Positions 43,966-56,280 are shown, counted from the stretch's first letter. The stretch is DNA of 64,000 bases from Prochilodus magdalenae (GCA_024036415.1 JAMWET010000756.1:1-64000), one strand, 5' to 3'. Program-made: numbers and translations. The notes: generated by a model from the letters alone, not told the origin.

Positions 43966-45476
43966 TAGAGAGAGAGAGAGATGATTAGGTGAAATTATGA
44001 TTTGTTTTAAACAGTGACAATACAATTAGCTGTATACAATCATATCTTCATGTCAATAGCTCAAATAGTAAATCCAGTTTGATGGATCTGAGTGAAGAGA
44101 TCACAGAAAGACATTAATGATTACCCTAAGCGGCTTTTAGGTCCAAAGAATGCATGGGAAGACACAGCTGCATCAGGCTGGACTGTGCACAGGTCCAATA
44201 AAGGCATCAATACTGGAACACACAGACATCCAGAGTTTTGTTAATATTAAAGATCAGTAAACTCCAAAACAACAATTTACACTTTAAAGTTGTTATTCAC
44301 AATTTATAGGTTATATAGTTGGTATCTGGCACTGCTGCAGACAGATGGGAAGGTGGTCATAGCATATTAAAGAAGACCAGAATTCTCATTTATATAAAGA
44401 TTTTGTCAGTAATCCATTTACCACATCTAGGTCTACGTGAATCAGGCAGTAATCGGATTTTGCTTTGCAATCAGCCAGCAAACTCAAACGTACATGCAGT
44501 GAGAACCTCAAAAGCTGCAGCTGCCATACTCAGACTTTTGGATCTTACTCTGATCTGAGAAACTAGGGTAAGCTGTCTACATGCCACTTGAATAATCAGA
44601 TAATATATATTACCGGATTTTACATACATACATACATACATACATATTAATATAAAAGTTGTGAGTTATGCAACTCACAAAACAGTACTAACACAAAACA
44701 TAGAATTAAGCTTCTAAATAACCTTCTTTTACTCTTTCGAATCTTCAATGTGAACACAGCTAAGACGCAATCTGACACAACCAGACAATGCAGACAGCCG
44801 CTAGACTTGCACCAGCTTGAGTCCATAAATGGTTTCTTATTTGACCATTAAGAAGGCCATGAAAGATCCTGCACAGCATTAAAAGGTCACAAACCCTCTC
44901 TCTCTTATAACATGCATGCAGGCACACACACGCACACAAAAGGCATGTGAGTAAACATCTGTAATTTAGGAAAAAGCCCCTAAGAATGAGAACATTCAAT
45001 CAAATGTGGTTCTATCTATGGAAGCATGTTGCTAACAAGCTAATGAGAGACAACACAGCCAGGCTTCTTTAATGCAAATAAACACCTAGGATTAACTTAG
45101 TACTAGAAGCAGCGAGTGTCAACATACTGTGAGCATGCTAGGGATGCGCATGGGTATTCGATTACTTGGTTAACCATTGATGTGCCAGAACAATAGAGTA
45201 TGCCTGTTCTGTGCTCCAAAGGAATAAGGAGCCTCATATCGTTTTTCAGCACTTAACGTCTTTGGGAAACCTTTTTCAATTAGCAGTTGCATTTCTTGCT
45301 CAGCGTGCCATTGGAGTGCTGAATCTCAGTATGTAAATGTGTTTGTGAGACAGTTACCTCATTACAAATGAACAGTTATAGCCCGCTGCTACGTTTATTT
45401 GCATTATAGATCGCTCCAGAACAAGAGAGTAAAGTGAGAAGGACAGTAGGTGTTCGTTAGCAATTTTGACGTTAGT

Positions 45477-45524
<48 letters not shown>

Positions 45525-48500
45525 ACCCATTTTTGCATGTTATGACACATTTTGCATGATGTACAACAGGTATCAGTTCGTTACATCCATAGTGTGATTC
45601 TTACCTCCTGGGAACATAATAAGGGCATCCTGCAGCATTTTATCTGATTTAAGCTTCATGCGCTGGCTCTCTTCAGGTGTAGTCTCCTCCTGCTGACTCA
45701 GGTGATAGCAAGCCAGTGCTACTGAGAAGGCATGGTTGGGTAGCTGGGAGAGGTTCCGATGAACCTAAACCAAACCCAGCAGATCACACAGCATACACTT
45801 ATTACACAAGAGAGTCAATAAGAGTCAAGAGAGTAAACTGTGGCAAAACATTGTTATTTCCATAAGGTCGCACAATACAGACAAAACATTTCATAATATT
45901 ACATACTGCACTTAACCAATCTGGTATTAGTTATGTGACTAGGGCTGGGCAAGAAAACCATAACAATAATTATCACAATACAACATGATAGAAATATAAA
46001 GTTAAATCACTTCTGCTCCACACAACTCTTTTTGTCACAGCAGTCAGATTTTAGCATTAGTAGTGAACTACAGATGGGACCAGATCACACCAGATGGCAA
46101 GTCACCAATATCAGTTTAAAAATATCTAAAAGGTAGGACGTTGCCTGTTTGTTATAGTAGCTTAAACAGCTGACCTGGGAACACTTTCTCCCATGACAGA
46201 TTTGTAAAGGTAAACTTTCACCCAGGAACAAGAATCAGCCACTAAAATTTACATAAATGGGACAGTTATTGTGATACTTATGGGGACTTTTTATTGTGAT
46301 GATAATATATTTGGCCACATCACACAGCCATATAAATTACAGTTACTGTGATGGTGTGTTTGGTGGCTGGCTAAAAATAATATTTACCAAGATACCAAAA
46401 GTAATTTAATAGCAGTATGTATATTAATTATGAAGTGGCATTCCATCAGGGGACGACTTGGGAACCACTACACCAGTATACGCTGTGAGGTGTTATCTTG
46501 TGAGCAAGGTTGAACAGCGTGGTCATGGAAAGGTGATGTGTCCTATCGGAGCTCAAATGAAGCATGATAGTGGAATGCCTTGATTGGCGTCATGCAAGGC
46601 AAACATGCAGGCCACACTTTTAGTTCTCTCCAGAATATTCTTCAAGCCAATTCTGGACAATCTGGATCCAATGGCACAGTCTTTGTCCTGCTAGAATATC
46701 CCCATCATTGTGGTGGTACATGATACCCATAAAGGGCTGCAACTGATCACAAAGCTGTGATACATAGCAGGCACTGGTTAACGTTTAGGCAGACCAGTGC
46801 AACCAACCCATTTTGAGAGCACACTCCACACCAACGCAGAACCACCAACGGCATGCATAGTGCCTTGTTAACAACATGGCTTCATGGGGTCTGTGCCACA
46901 CACAAACCCAGCCAGCAGCCTGAAACAATTGGTGGCATGATTCATCAGACCCATGCCACACGTTAAGTCCTCTAGGGTCTAGTTAGCAACCTCATGAGCC
47001 TATATGAGCCTAGATGAAAGCTGCCACGCACTGATCTGTGGGATATGCTTGTGGGCTTCCTGCGCTGATAATTATTGTCGCCTTGCCATGAGCACGCTGA
47101 CCAGTGTTCAGCCTCATTCAAAATTTAGCACCTCATAACTTATACCAGTGTGGGCTTTCCTAAACCATCCCCTGACGTAACAGCACTCCATAATACAGGG
47201 TATTTCAGTGTACGGTGACTTCATGAAGTTTTGAGTCTAGACAAGGCTTCTCACCTCCCACTCCTCGTAAAGTCGGATGAGGAAAGCATACTCCCGACAG
47301 CGCAGAGACAGGAAATCAACCAGCAGAAGCATACACAGGGGATCATTATCTGGGTCCAAACTACACATATAAACATATATAGGGACACGGTGTTAAAAAG
47401 GGTAAACAGTTTGCAGATATTAGTCTGTCATATATTAAAAAACACAAAACACATCAGGGGATTAGACACAAAAAGAAAAGAAGAGATCATCATGCTTTGC
47501 ACAGACACAGAGCACCTGTGCTCTGCAGGTTAACAGTCAGAAGGGCGCAGTGCTGTCTACCTTAGAATAAGTTTGCAGTACTCCAGAGCAGTACGGGGAC
47601 AGCCTCTTTTCTCTAGGAACATCATGTGCTTGTAAACTGCCAGATAAAAGGCCCTGTATAGGACAACAAAAGAAGATGGCTAAAACCATATACTTTAAAA
47701 ACAGATGAATGACAGACAGAGAGACAGAAGGATTGCAATGTATTACATACAATCTATACTTGAAAACATCTGAGCTTTAATGAAGGTTAAATATTCTAAG
47801 CAAATGACCAGTGTGACACATTTTTAGAAAAGCAGTTAATAGCTCTTGTTCTGTAACAAGATGTACATGAGAACAAAAACTGAAAACAGAACAGAATGAA
47901 CACTGTAGGAGTATGCTGACATCTGAAGGTGGAAGAAGAGCAGTACTAACCTGTTCTCTGCTCTGCGGTAGTCCAACCTGCTGGCACCGGAGGTCAAGCT
48001 GAAGACAGGGTGGAAAGCACACTCAAAGCTGTACAAAGCCCTCTCTGAAAAGAGTAAACACAAATGCAGAGACATTCACAACCATATATGTTAAAAGAAG
48101 AGCACAACAAGTAACTTTTAATTAATAATAATGAATACAGAATAACTGCTGAAAATCAGTTAGTGTTGCCAAGCAAGATTTACATCTGAAAAACCCTGCA
48201 CACACTGTGCAACGTGAGGGTCTGGTTTTCGTTGTTAACATGGTTATTAATGAAAGCAATGCTTGTGCAATACAGTAGAGCTACTGTGAACGTGGACACG
48301 GGACATGATCAGACTGTAAGGAAGAACAGTTTGTCTGCAGCTAGACAAAATGTGATGTTATAGTAGGGGTACACAAATGAAACACTTAATTCTAAGACAT
48401 ATGAGCTGCGTGGTGTGAAGAAGAAAAAAATTAATACACAATAAATAAATACATTTGAAAAATGATCTATGAGTCACACTTCATCATATTCTAGACAGAG

Positions 48501-51363
48501 GGCATGTGCATATGCTGTGTACACCATGGGAGTCTCAATGCTTGACCCATACAGCAAGCGTATGATGACACTGTTCTGCTGTTGGGATTATTTTGATGGC
48601 ATGTTCGAGTCCACTTCAATAGTCACATTAATCGTATGAAGAGTAAGTTCTCAGGAGTCAGGAGTCCGGAGAGGTGAAGAATAAAAGTACTGTTGATGGC
48701 ACATAAAAAAATCTGTTCCTAAAATATTTGGTAACAGTGATGTATATGATGTATACTGCTATCCCTTAAAAGCCATGGAAACTGGTAGTATATTATATAT
48801 TATAAACATCACACTGTCTCCTAAAGTTGCACAGCAAAACACTTTCATACCGTCACTTAAACATGCACAGAAATTCTAGTGTAAGCTAGATACATAAAAA
48901 CGTTTGGTCTCCATATCTGATTTATTATTATTGTTCGCGTCCTGAATCAGCCTTTACATGCCGTCTTCTTTAGATATTTATTAGCAGCATGTAGCAGATT
49001 TTTTCCCCATTCCTTGTCTGATTTGTAAACTGATGAAGCTGGCCAAGAACACACAGAACACCTTCCCTCACAACAAGAACAGGGCTTTAAAGGTTTTATG
49101 TAACAATTACATCAGTTAATAAAACAAAGAATTTCTAATCCACAGCTACAGTTTTTAGGCTACTTCACATGGCTACTCTAGTTTCTTTCACATGGCTACT
49201 TTAGTTCTAGTCTTTATTGTGTAATTCATTATTTTTTATTATTATTTTTTTTAAAAATTAAATACCAAATAATAAACAACTACCAAGTCAGAGTAAAAAC
49301 AAAGTCAGCTTCTAACAGAATCCTTCAGTAACAAAAGTGTGTTTGTTTTGTCTGGTTTAAGCAGGAATTGTTACTACAAGCTGCCATGTAACAACAGGTT
49401 AGTGGAGAAAGATGCTGAACATGGGACAGCACGCAGTTTGAAGTTTCAGGCCCCATTTTCTGTGCACTCGTTTATCGATCATTAAAATACTATACCTAGC
49501 AGGTGCAATAGCTAAGATCAACACTTTCATTTTAAAAGAAACTCCTGTGGTCTCATGCAGTACACCCACTAAACAAGTGCAAGAAATCAACATTACACTA
49601 CTCTGTATGAAGAACTACACTCTCATTGTCTCCATCTAGTGGCTAAAACAAAAACAACATCAGTACATGAACATAATCTCATTCTTCAACAGCAGGCATG
49701 TCAGTTTTACCCAGTGTTCAAAAAGAAAAACTATAAATAATAATAATAATAATAATAAATACCTAAAATAAATATGAATAATTACACAGACATTAAGGAG
49801 GAGTTAAATTATTAAATGTACATTAACTGAATGTAATTTAATCTAAAGATTAAAGATCTTCTCAAATCAGAAGAAAAGCAAAAGGTAAGACATGCATGCT
49901 CTCTCTCAACATGCTTTTCCTGACCAAGCCAGCAGTAGTGAGATCATAAACTTAATCCCATTTGATATGTAACTGTGCATCTCCTGCCTCTGCAGCTGTG
50001 CTGCAGATGAACCACAAATCAGAGCTAAAGGAACTGTACATATGGCTTAAAGTGAGCAACTGATTTGAACCTGACATTTCTTTCTTCTGTACACTCTCTC
50101 TACTCTGTTACACTAAAGCATATTCTTTCTAATACATTACTTTCCTACATTAATTCTACTGCCTTTGCCTTTATCAGTTTGACCCAGCAAAGCTGGCTTG
50201 ATTGGATAATCACATCATCAGTGGGCCCACAAAACCACATGCAACAAATCCACATATTATGGAAATGCATTCAGAGGAGTGAGAGAGTCTGTCACAACAA
50301 GCTAAATGATACCGGATACAGGCTTAACCCTTAGACGTCTAGAGATATTTCTGCTGTTGGTAATATCAGATATGGGTGCTTAACCATACAATAACTTAAT
50401 TCACTAATTATACATAGACATCACAGATCACCAAGTTATCGGCACATATGTTTTGATGGTACTTTGCTCCCCTTTTTGGGTGGTCAGTGAATTCTTTCTT
50501 TATAAATTGTATCACAGCAGGTTATACAAGGCCTATGCAGCACCATGATGGCAGCATACTAACCACAGGGTTAAGCATGTCACCGTTATACACTAATACG
50601 TCTTCCACTGAGACAAAGCAATATTATTTACACATTTAAACATTAACACAAACTCAACATTTACCTTAATCTCAAAAAACTGAAAATAAAGAAAGCAGCA
50701 AACTGAAAAATAAAACAATCCTGTAAAGTGACGCTGCTTTACAGGATTGTTTTCATTTTCAGTGTGCTGCTTTCTTTACTTTCAGTTTTTTGTTTGGTTT
50801 TTTTTTTGTAATTGAAAGCAGCAATTGTGCAGGTCCAACCATCCCTGCAGCTGTCTAGTATAGACATCTAACATAATCATTCCAAAAACATTGTGTTCTA
50901 GTAGGTTTTTTACAGCCACGTTACATACATGTGCCTACGTCATAACGCACATGAACACATGCTGACCAGCTGTACATGATTAGTAACGATTGTTTGCTTC
51001 GGGTAAAGGATGTAATAGATTAACACCTTCTACCTTTTGGTATGAAAACGAGAACTTTGCTCTCTGAATACTCCACTCTGACTACTAAGATTCCTCCTCT
51101 CTGAAATGAGACCGCACAGCATGTTTCAAACGCAACGCATGTGCTCTTTCATATGCTCAGTGCTAAATAAAACTTACGGGCTGCAGCTTTAAACATCTTA
51201 ACTAAAGCTCGCCACAGTGAGTGCGGAAAAGCCCTTTTTTTTTTTTTTTTTTAAAGCTCACAGATCACTAACGAAAAGGACAATGAAACTTATCCCTTTA
51301 AACTCCGGCAGCTAAAATTTTATATTTGCCTTTTTTAATATACCTTCAGACAAACATTGACGT

Positions 51364-51404
<41 letters not shown>

Positions 51405-51579
51405 TCACCAATCAAGTCCCTGGCCGTCTCTTGGTCCTCTTGTATGCGACAGACATCAGAAAGTTGCAGTAAAGAGTCAACATGGTAGGGGTTAAGCTGC
51501 AGCAGAACCTGTTCAGACACAGGAACTTAATACCTCTCTAGACAACACCAGAAACATGCATACTCATACATACATATAC

Positions 51580-51610
<31 letters not shown>

Positions 51611-51631
51611 CATACACACACATACATATAA

Positions 51632-51712
<81 letters not shown>

Positions 51713-54700
51713 ACATACATAAATATGTATAAATAATTACAAAAATATATTAGAATATTGCAATTCTCTACTGATTTCAGTTTAATTCAAAAAGAATATT
51801 CACTAATCCCTACTGTTCGTTTTCATTAATAGTTCACATACTGTCCCAAGTATTAGGTTAGTGGTACAAATCAGTTGCAGAATGTAACATACACAAACAC
51901 TCAGTATGTTAATGAAGCTGTTATTTAGTTACCACAATGTTATTAGGATCCATGGACTCCACAGCATCAAAAAATTTGAACTGGACCTGTTGGTAATCGC
52001 GACTGTGCTCAAACCCAAAGGACTGGAGGCCATCTTTGGACTCCAGCAGGCTCATAGAGATACCTGAGGGAGAAAGAGACGGAAAACGATAGGCTAGGTC
52101 ATACTGATTCGTTATGGGCTTCATGTACCTAAACGACAATCACATCACAAAACATTTATATTTCACAACAACAAATATTCAATCAGATTCCATTTACAAA
52201 GCAACTGACTGTATTTTAAATCCTATAGCTTTAATGAAATACACCTACTGAAATGAATAGGGTCACAATGGAAATGCTATTTTTTTTTTTCAAAATTCCT
52301 AAACACTGTCAACTCTGTAGTGAATATACACACTACAAATCTTTGATGATGTCCAATTGCTCCCAGGACCAGAGAGGTCATAACCACAAACACCTCACAG
52401 AGTTCTGCAGGCTTTGGGAAATCATTTAGTGGCATGGAAGTGTGATATAACACTGAGAGGCATGTAAGACTTATTTTTTTAATCCAGCATTTAACTAGGA
52501 GCTCTAATGGGCGAGGGAATATTTGGCAAGAGTCTCTGTGAACAGTTACGTCATGTGAAGTCAAAATGAGGAATAACTGTATTTTGCCCTTAAAGGGTAT
52601 TAAAGGCTGACCTGCCTGCAATGCAGACCTGTCAACCACTGAAAACACATGGCTAAAGTCTCATACAACAGAAGAATGGCGGATTTTAAAAAAATGGCAA
52701 TAAAAAAAAAAAAAAGACATAAAAACTGGATTAACTGATGTCTTCAGCCCCCAAATTATTAAGTGTTTTTATAAGGAAAGATGATGATGATGATGATAAA
52801 AGTAAACAAGCTTTTGTCCCAACTTGACTGAGAGCGCAGATTTTAAAAGCACATCAAACTTCTTTCAAAGGCAGCATTTAACTAAGAGCTCTAAGAGGCA
52901 AAGGAACATTTGGTTAGGGTTTTTATAAGCGGTCACATTATCTGAAGTTAAAAGGAGGAATAACTGTATTTTGCCCTAAAGGTCCCCAGTGTTAAAAGCA
53001 CAAGTGTAGGTGCATAAGGGGACAATTTCCTCAAATCAGACCAGGAAACGTCAAAGAACATATTTAAAAATACACCACAGAACACACCACTGTCAACATG
53101 TTACGCAATAAAGGCGCCTGTAGGTTTTACTTTGGTCAGACATCTATTTTAGATCACTTGTATCACTGCATCAATGATTCTGCACGGAAATTCAAAACTC
53201 CTCAACAAAGGATTGGACTATTAAGTGCAGTGTCTAAAAGTATCTTGGGGCATACCTGGTCGGCTAAAGCGAGGCCAAGTGTCTTTGGGTGTGGTCATCC
53301 ATGTGCTGCGATGAAACTGTCTCTGTCTTTGTCGTGGCCTTGAAAGTACATGGTGAATGATAAGGCACATGCTCATACAAATAAGTCACAGAATACAGCA
53401 TAACTACCTAAAACTACATTTTGATTGTTTTATAGCACATTAAAAACTGAACCAACTTTTGGTCTCCCAGAACAGCCCGAGCGCCGAAATATCTTTTCAG
53501 TTCATTCTCTGGATTCAGATTCCTAAAAGACAGAAACAGGAATAAATAAAACACATCATTGTGAAGGATGAGGTACTTCATCTCCTTCTACACACAGAAC
53601 CACAGTCAAATTTTTAAAACCATAATTTTAACTAAACAGGTCAATTTTGATGCAAAAAACACTTTTACCTGTGTTCTACATAAAGCACAGGTCTATGTCC
53701 TGTAGCTCCACTGTCCCCACTCTGATGTGACAGGCCATTCGTCTTTTCTATGGTTTCCAACAATGCATCAATGTCTTCCCCTGCACCAGACTCCTCCTAT
53801 GAACAAATTACAAACTGAAGATACTACGAGGACCACGATTGGTTTATAGCCCCATGTTTAAAAGCCCACAATGTGAAAAGAATTCAAAAATGACAGGAAG
53901 ATCACACCTGCACATCCCCAGCAGCAGCAGCCTTTTTTCTCTTCTTCTTCTTCTTTTTCTTATTGTGTGGTTTCTCGCCACAGTCAGCCTGAAAACCAAA
54001 AGCGAAGCAAAGATTAGGATTATTATTCTGAAAAACACAAGCTTCTCATTTTACATCACCATTCACTATTAAACATTTAATTTGGGATACACAGTCATCT
54101 TAAAACCACAAACGTATTGGCAAATGATTGTTTTAGAATTCTTTATCAGTATTTATCAGTGTTTAGATTTAACTCATAATTTAAACTGATATTTCATTAT
54201 GCATTTATAGCAGCACAATGTAATATTTTTGCGAAAACTAAGTATGCTGAGTATAGAGAATAAAGTACACACTAAAATATGGTGTACATGTGCCACTTAA
54301 TGGTTTAAAATCAGAGGTGTTAAGACAGATTTGGAGTGAGTACTGCGAACCATGGCACGTGTCTTAACATATTAGCAGTAATGTTTGGGTCTCAAATGCA
54401 AAATCAATGTTACACCAATGAAAATACAATGACAATAGTAGATAATTCACTCTCATCATGAGAAGACACAGCCTTAACCTCTGAATATTCTTTCAGATTC
54501 ATCTGCTTCTGGGGGTCCAAAGTACAAACCTATGTTACAAAAGGTTCTTCCCCAGGTTATGTTTCCACCATAGTAGTGTCCAAATCCTACATAGTGCTGC
54601 TTTTAACATATTCATGGAGAATCTGTCAATAAAGCCTAGGATTTACCATGCAAATATGTAAATGTTTTGTTTATTTTACTGCATTTGGCCTCCTCTATAA

Positions 54701-55875
54701 ATAATTGTGGTGGGAGAGACAAAAATAATACAGCACACAATCTCAATATTTTAAGATATTGTATTGATTCCCAGACAGCAAGTGTCCAATATTTAATCAT
54801 ATTGCAAATACAAATAAAAGTACAGCAGAAAAGATTGCATTCATTTCGATGCATGGGTTTCAAGGACAGTGGATTCCTATACGACCATAACAGTGCCAGT
54901 TTTTCCTTTTTAAACTTGAAAGGTGAAAAATCACTACGCTACAATACCGCACAACACCGTATTATGACTTAAGTATTATAATACCAATGTATTGTGGTGC
55001 CTGCAATAATAAATACATTTTTATTGATCCCTAATAATCACTTTTCCTACATTTTGTAATTAAAACAGACAGGAATAATTGGAAAGAGTAGCACAGTATG
55101 TGTAATGCTGAATAATAGCCACTGTGTACATAGCTTTTGAATATTAAAGTGACACTACTTTGTCTGTTCCAACTTGTCAGACTAAAAAAAAAAACAAATA
55201 AATATTGTGACATATGATGTACGCATGTGTCTTCCTGTAGTGCTGTGTTTATATTTTCCCTGGGTTTCAGTTATATGACTATATTTAAAGCAATAATCAA
55301 ACCTAAACATGTTTAGCACTCCAGCTGCTGTTCATAGCTTTACAGGTTCTTCAAATCTAAAGGTGTTTCAGTAAGTAACCTCACATCACTATCGTTTAAG
55401 GACTACAAGGACTAGTGACTTCTTATTGTGTAAAGGTAAACCTTTGGCGTCTCTGTCTCTTGTAGTCCATGGCTGTCACGACTCTTCTCCTGGCTTCTGG
55501 CTGTCAAAACACTCTCCTCATCGGTGGGACTTTTGTCCACGTCGTTGTCAGGTTCGCCTATCTGTAACAGGACACAACAAATAAAACAGCTGGTGACTTA
55601 TCAGCTCCTATGAAAAGATCTCAGTATTACAGCTGACTGAACTCATCTCTGACCAGTTCATAAATATTGCTGATGTTCTTCTGAGATTTGCTCTTCTTGG
55701 CTCTCCGGCTGCTGCTGCTTGCTTTGGCCGGCTGTAACACCTCGTCCTGCTCTTCCTCCTCCTCCTCTAACTCCGCTATCCCTGCCTCTTCATTCTTCAG
55801 TTTTAGGTCTCCGAACTCTATCCCCTCCTGCCCCCTCTGTTTGCCTTTCAGTCTTCGCAGCGCACGACTCGACAT
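36472..55875 (-). CDS. tcf25: Transcription factor 25 / Nulp1 (Rqc1 homologue)
   Basis: Widely expressed protein of the Tcf25/Rqc1 family; the yeast homologue belongs to the ribosome-quality-control complex with the listerin ubiquitin ligase, and a nuclear repressor role is also reported. Eighteen coding exons: 55875-55654, 55561-55442, 53988-53908, 53796-53669, 53522-53457, 53338-53256, 52063-51933, 51508-51409, 48044-47951, 47653-47561, 47360-47255, 45764-45605, 44212-44125, 43782-43624, 41298-41208, 40889-40810, 39197-39122, 36639-36472. The total of 2046 nt gives 681 aa (human about 676). The start is [11 protein letters not shown], like human MSRRALRRLRG. The N-terminus is acidic, and exon 3 encodes a poly-lysine stretch ([10 protein letters not shown]) suited to nuclear localisation. 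Exons 5-17 encode the conserved Tcf25 domain ([46 protein letters not shown]-independent repeats such as LEYCKLIL). The end is acidic, EEEWD, as in human. Two donors are weak (CTG|GTCAGA, AAAA|GTTGGT). Confidence 0.96.
37630..38036. mobile_element. DNA transposon fragment in tcf25 intron 17
   Basis: The right end reads, on the minus strand, TACAGTGGGGTGCGAAAG followed by TTTGGGCAGCC. This is a terminus that I recognise as common in fish DNA transposons, with an adjacent TA. The left end is not clear and no coding frame remains. Confidence 0.45.
39526..39622. repeat. (GA)n microsatellite in tcf25 intron 16
   Basis: About 95 bases of GA repeats preceded by a short CA tract. Confidence 0.95.
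41300..43620 (-). other. tcf25 intron 14 with Tc1 fragment
   Basis: A 2.3-kb intron. Apart from the Tc1-like piece at 42520-42840 it holds AT-rich sequence with many A/T runs and no further recognised feature. Confidence 0.5.
42520..42840 (+). mobile_element. Tc1-like transposase 3' remnant
   Basis: Broken plus-strand frames read [30 protein letters not shown], then [12 protein letters not shown] and [15 protein letters not shown]. These match the C-terminal 'WPAQSPDLNPIEHLW … L…EW..IP … V.AVI.A' blocks of Tc1 transposases. It is truncated and full of frame changes. Confidence 0.6.
43786..43980. repeat. (GA)n arrays beside tcf25 exon 14
   Basis: Two GA-rich arrays separated by about 60 bases of GAGTGAGTG-type sequence. 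The first begins only 4 bases upstream of the exon 14 acceptor. On the transcribed strand it forms a long CT-rich tract, so it also serves as the polypyrimidine tract of that exon. Confidence 0.9.
44623..44647. repeat. (CATA)n microsatellite
   Basis: Six copies of a 4-base CATA repeat in tcf25 intron 12. Confidence 0.9.
45481..45525. repeat. (CA)n microsatellite
   Basis: About 38 bases of CA repeats with short TA ends, 80 bases downstream of tcf25 exon 12 in the transcription direction. Confidence 0.95.
46405..47215 (-). mobile_element. Internally deleted Tc1-like element with long inverted ends
   Basis: Both ends match in inverted orientation over more than 100 bases. For example ATTATGAAGTGGC…CATCAGGGGAC on the left pairs with ATTATGGAGTGCT…CGTCAGGGGAT on the right, and further inside TGAACAGCGTGGTCATGG pairs with TGAACACTGGTCAGCGTGCTCATGG. 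The interior, read on the minus strand, gives decayed Tc1 transposase ([50 protein letters not shown]). At about 810 bases it is half the usual 1.6 kb. It lies in tcf25 intron 11 with its right end only about 40 bases from the exon 11 donor. Confidence 0.7.
50674..50791. repeat. Long near-perfect hairpin (inverted repeat)
   Basis: The left arm 50674-50728 (starts AAAAAACTGAAA, ends CCTGTAAAG) is matched in reverse complement by 50737-50791 (CTTTACAGGATTG … TTTCAGTTTTTT), with only a few mismatches and an 8-base loop TGACGCTG. The arms are about 55 bases. It lies in tcf25 intron 8, so its RNA would fold into a long stem. It could be a palindromic MITE. Confidence 0.85.
51367..51402. repeat. 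(TG)n microsatellite at tcf25 exon 8 donor
   Basis: About 36 bases of TG repeats starting 7 bases past the exon 8 donor in the transcription direction ((CA)n in the RNA). CA repeats near a donor can affect splicing through hnRNP L in other genes; here this is only a possibility. Confidence 0.9.
51572..51706. repeat. (CATA)n/(TA)n microsatellite
   Basis: CATA, TA, CA and a final long TA block of about 70 bases in tcf25 intron 7. Frames across it are artefacts. Confidence 0.95.
52490..53000. repeat. Two diverged copies of a 120-bp repeat
   Basis: Bases 52490-52600 and 52875-52985 share the phrases GCATTTAACTA, GAGCTCTAA, GGAATAACTGTATTTTGCCC and others in the same order and orientation, in tcf25 intron 6. 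They may be two pieces of one unrecognised transposon or an old local duplication. Confidence 0.65.
54000..55441 (-). other. tcf25 intron 2
   Basis: A 1.45-kb AT-rich intron without recognised repeats or coding content. Confidence 0.5.
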
Positions 55876-55965
55876 GTTGAGAGAAACAGAAGGTCCGCGG
55901 CTGAGCTGGGCCGAAAGAGCAGGCCACCATAACCAGATGAAACACACAGCGCAGCAACGCGGCTC

Positions 55966-56016
55966 TTGATTGGACAACTAGGCGGAACCGCTTTCACTTT
56001 AAAAGGAAGTGACGTA
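55966..56016 (-). promoter_or_regulatory. tcf25 core promoter elements
   Basis: Upstream of the tcf25 ATG lie a CCAAT box (55969-55973, minus strand) and a composite GGAAGTGACGT (56005-56015), an ETS site overlapping a CRE half-site. There is no TATA box. This is the arrangement of a housekeeping promoter and fits the broad expression of the family. Confidence 0.5.
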
Positions 56017-56092
56017 GTTAAAGTGACAGATAAACAATCATATTAGAAGTTATACGAAAAAAGTTATTTTAGTAAACGTACAGCGCTCGCTG

Positions 56093-56155
<63 letters not shown>

Positions 56156-56169
56156 TATATATATATATA
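56093..56169. repeat. (TA)n microsatellite
   Basis: About 75 bases of TA repeats immediately left of the hairpin at 56172-56280. Confidence 0.95.
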
Positions 56170-56171
56170 CA

Positions 56172-56280
56172 AATACAAAAGTCAAAACAATTCAGGGAAG
56201 GACAGAATAAGCCCCTATAATATATATATATATATAGGTTATTCTGTCCTTCCCTAAATTGTTTTGGTTTTGTATTTATT
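56172..56280. repeat. Inverted repeat with 41-base arms
   Basis: The left arm AAATACAAAAGTCAAAAC…GGAAGGACAGAATAAGCC (about 56170-56214) pairs with the right arm GGTTATTCTGTCCTTCC…GTTTTGTATTT (about 56236-56278), separated by about 20 bases of (TA)n. Only about three mismatches. No transposase is nearby. Probably a palindromic MITE or hairpin mutation. Confidence 0.8.

Larger units (their letters stand above)
48045..51408 (-). other. tcf25 intron 8
   Basis: The 3.4-kb largest internal intron after intron 2. It contains short AT-rich tracts (AATA repeats at about 49737-49757), the 118-base hairpin at 50674-50791, and a T-rich run at about 51235-51252. No coding content. Confidence 0.55.

Noticed and set aside
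43762..44025. SLSLSL / RERERE open frames (also at 11803-12046 and 39392-39809)
   Set aside because: They are translations of (GA)n microsatellites.
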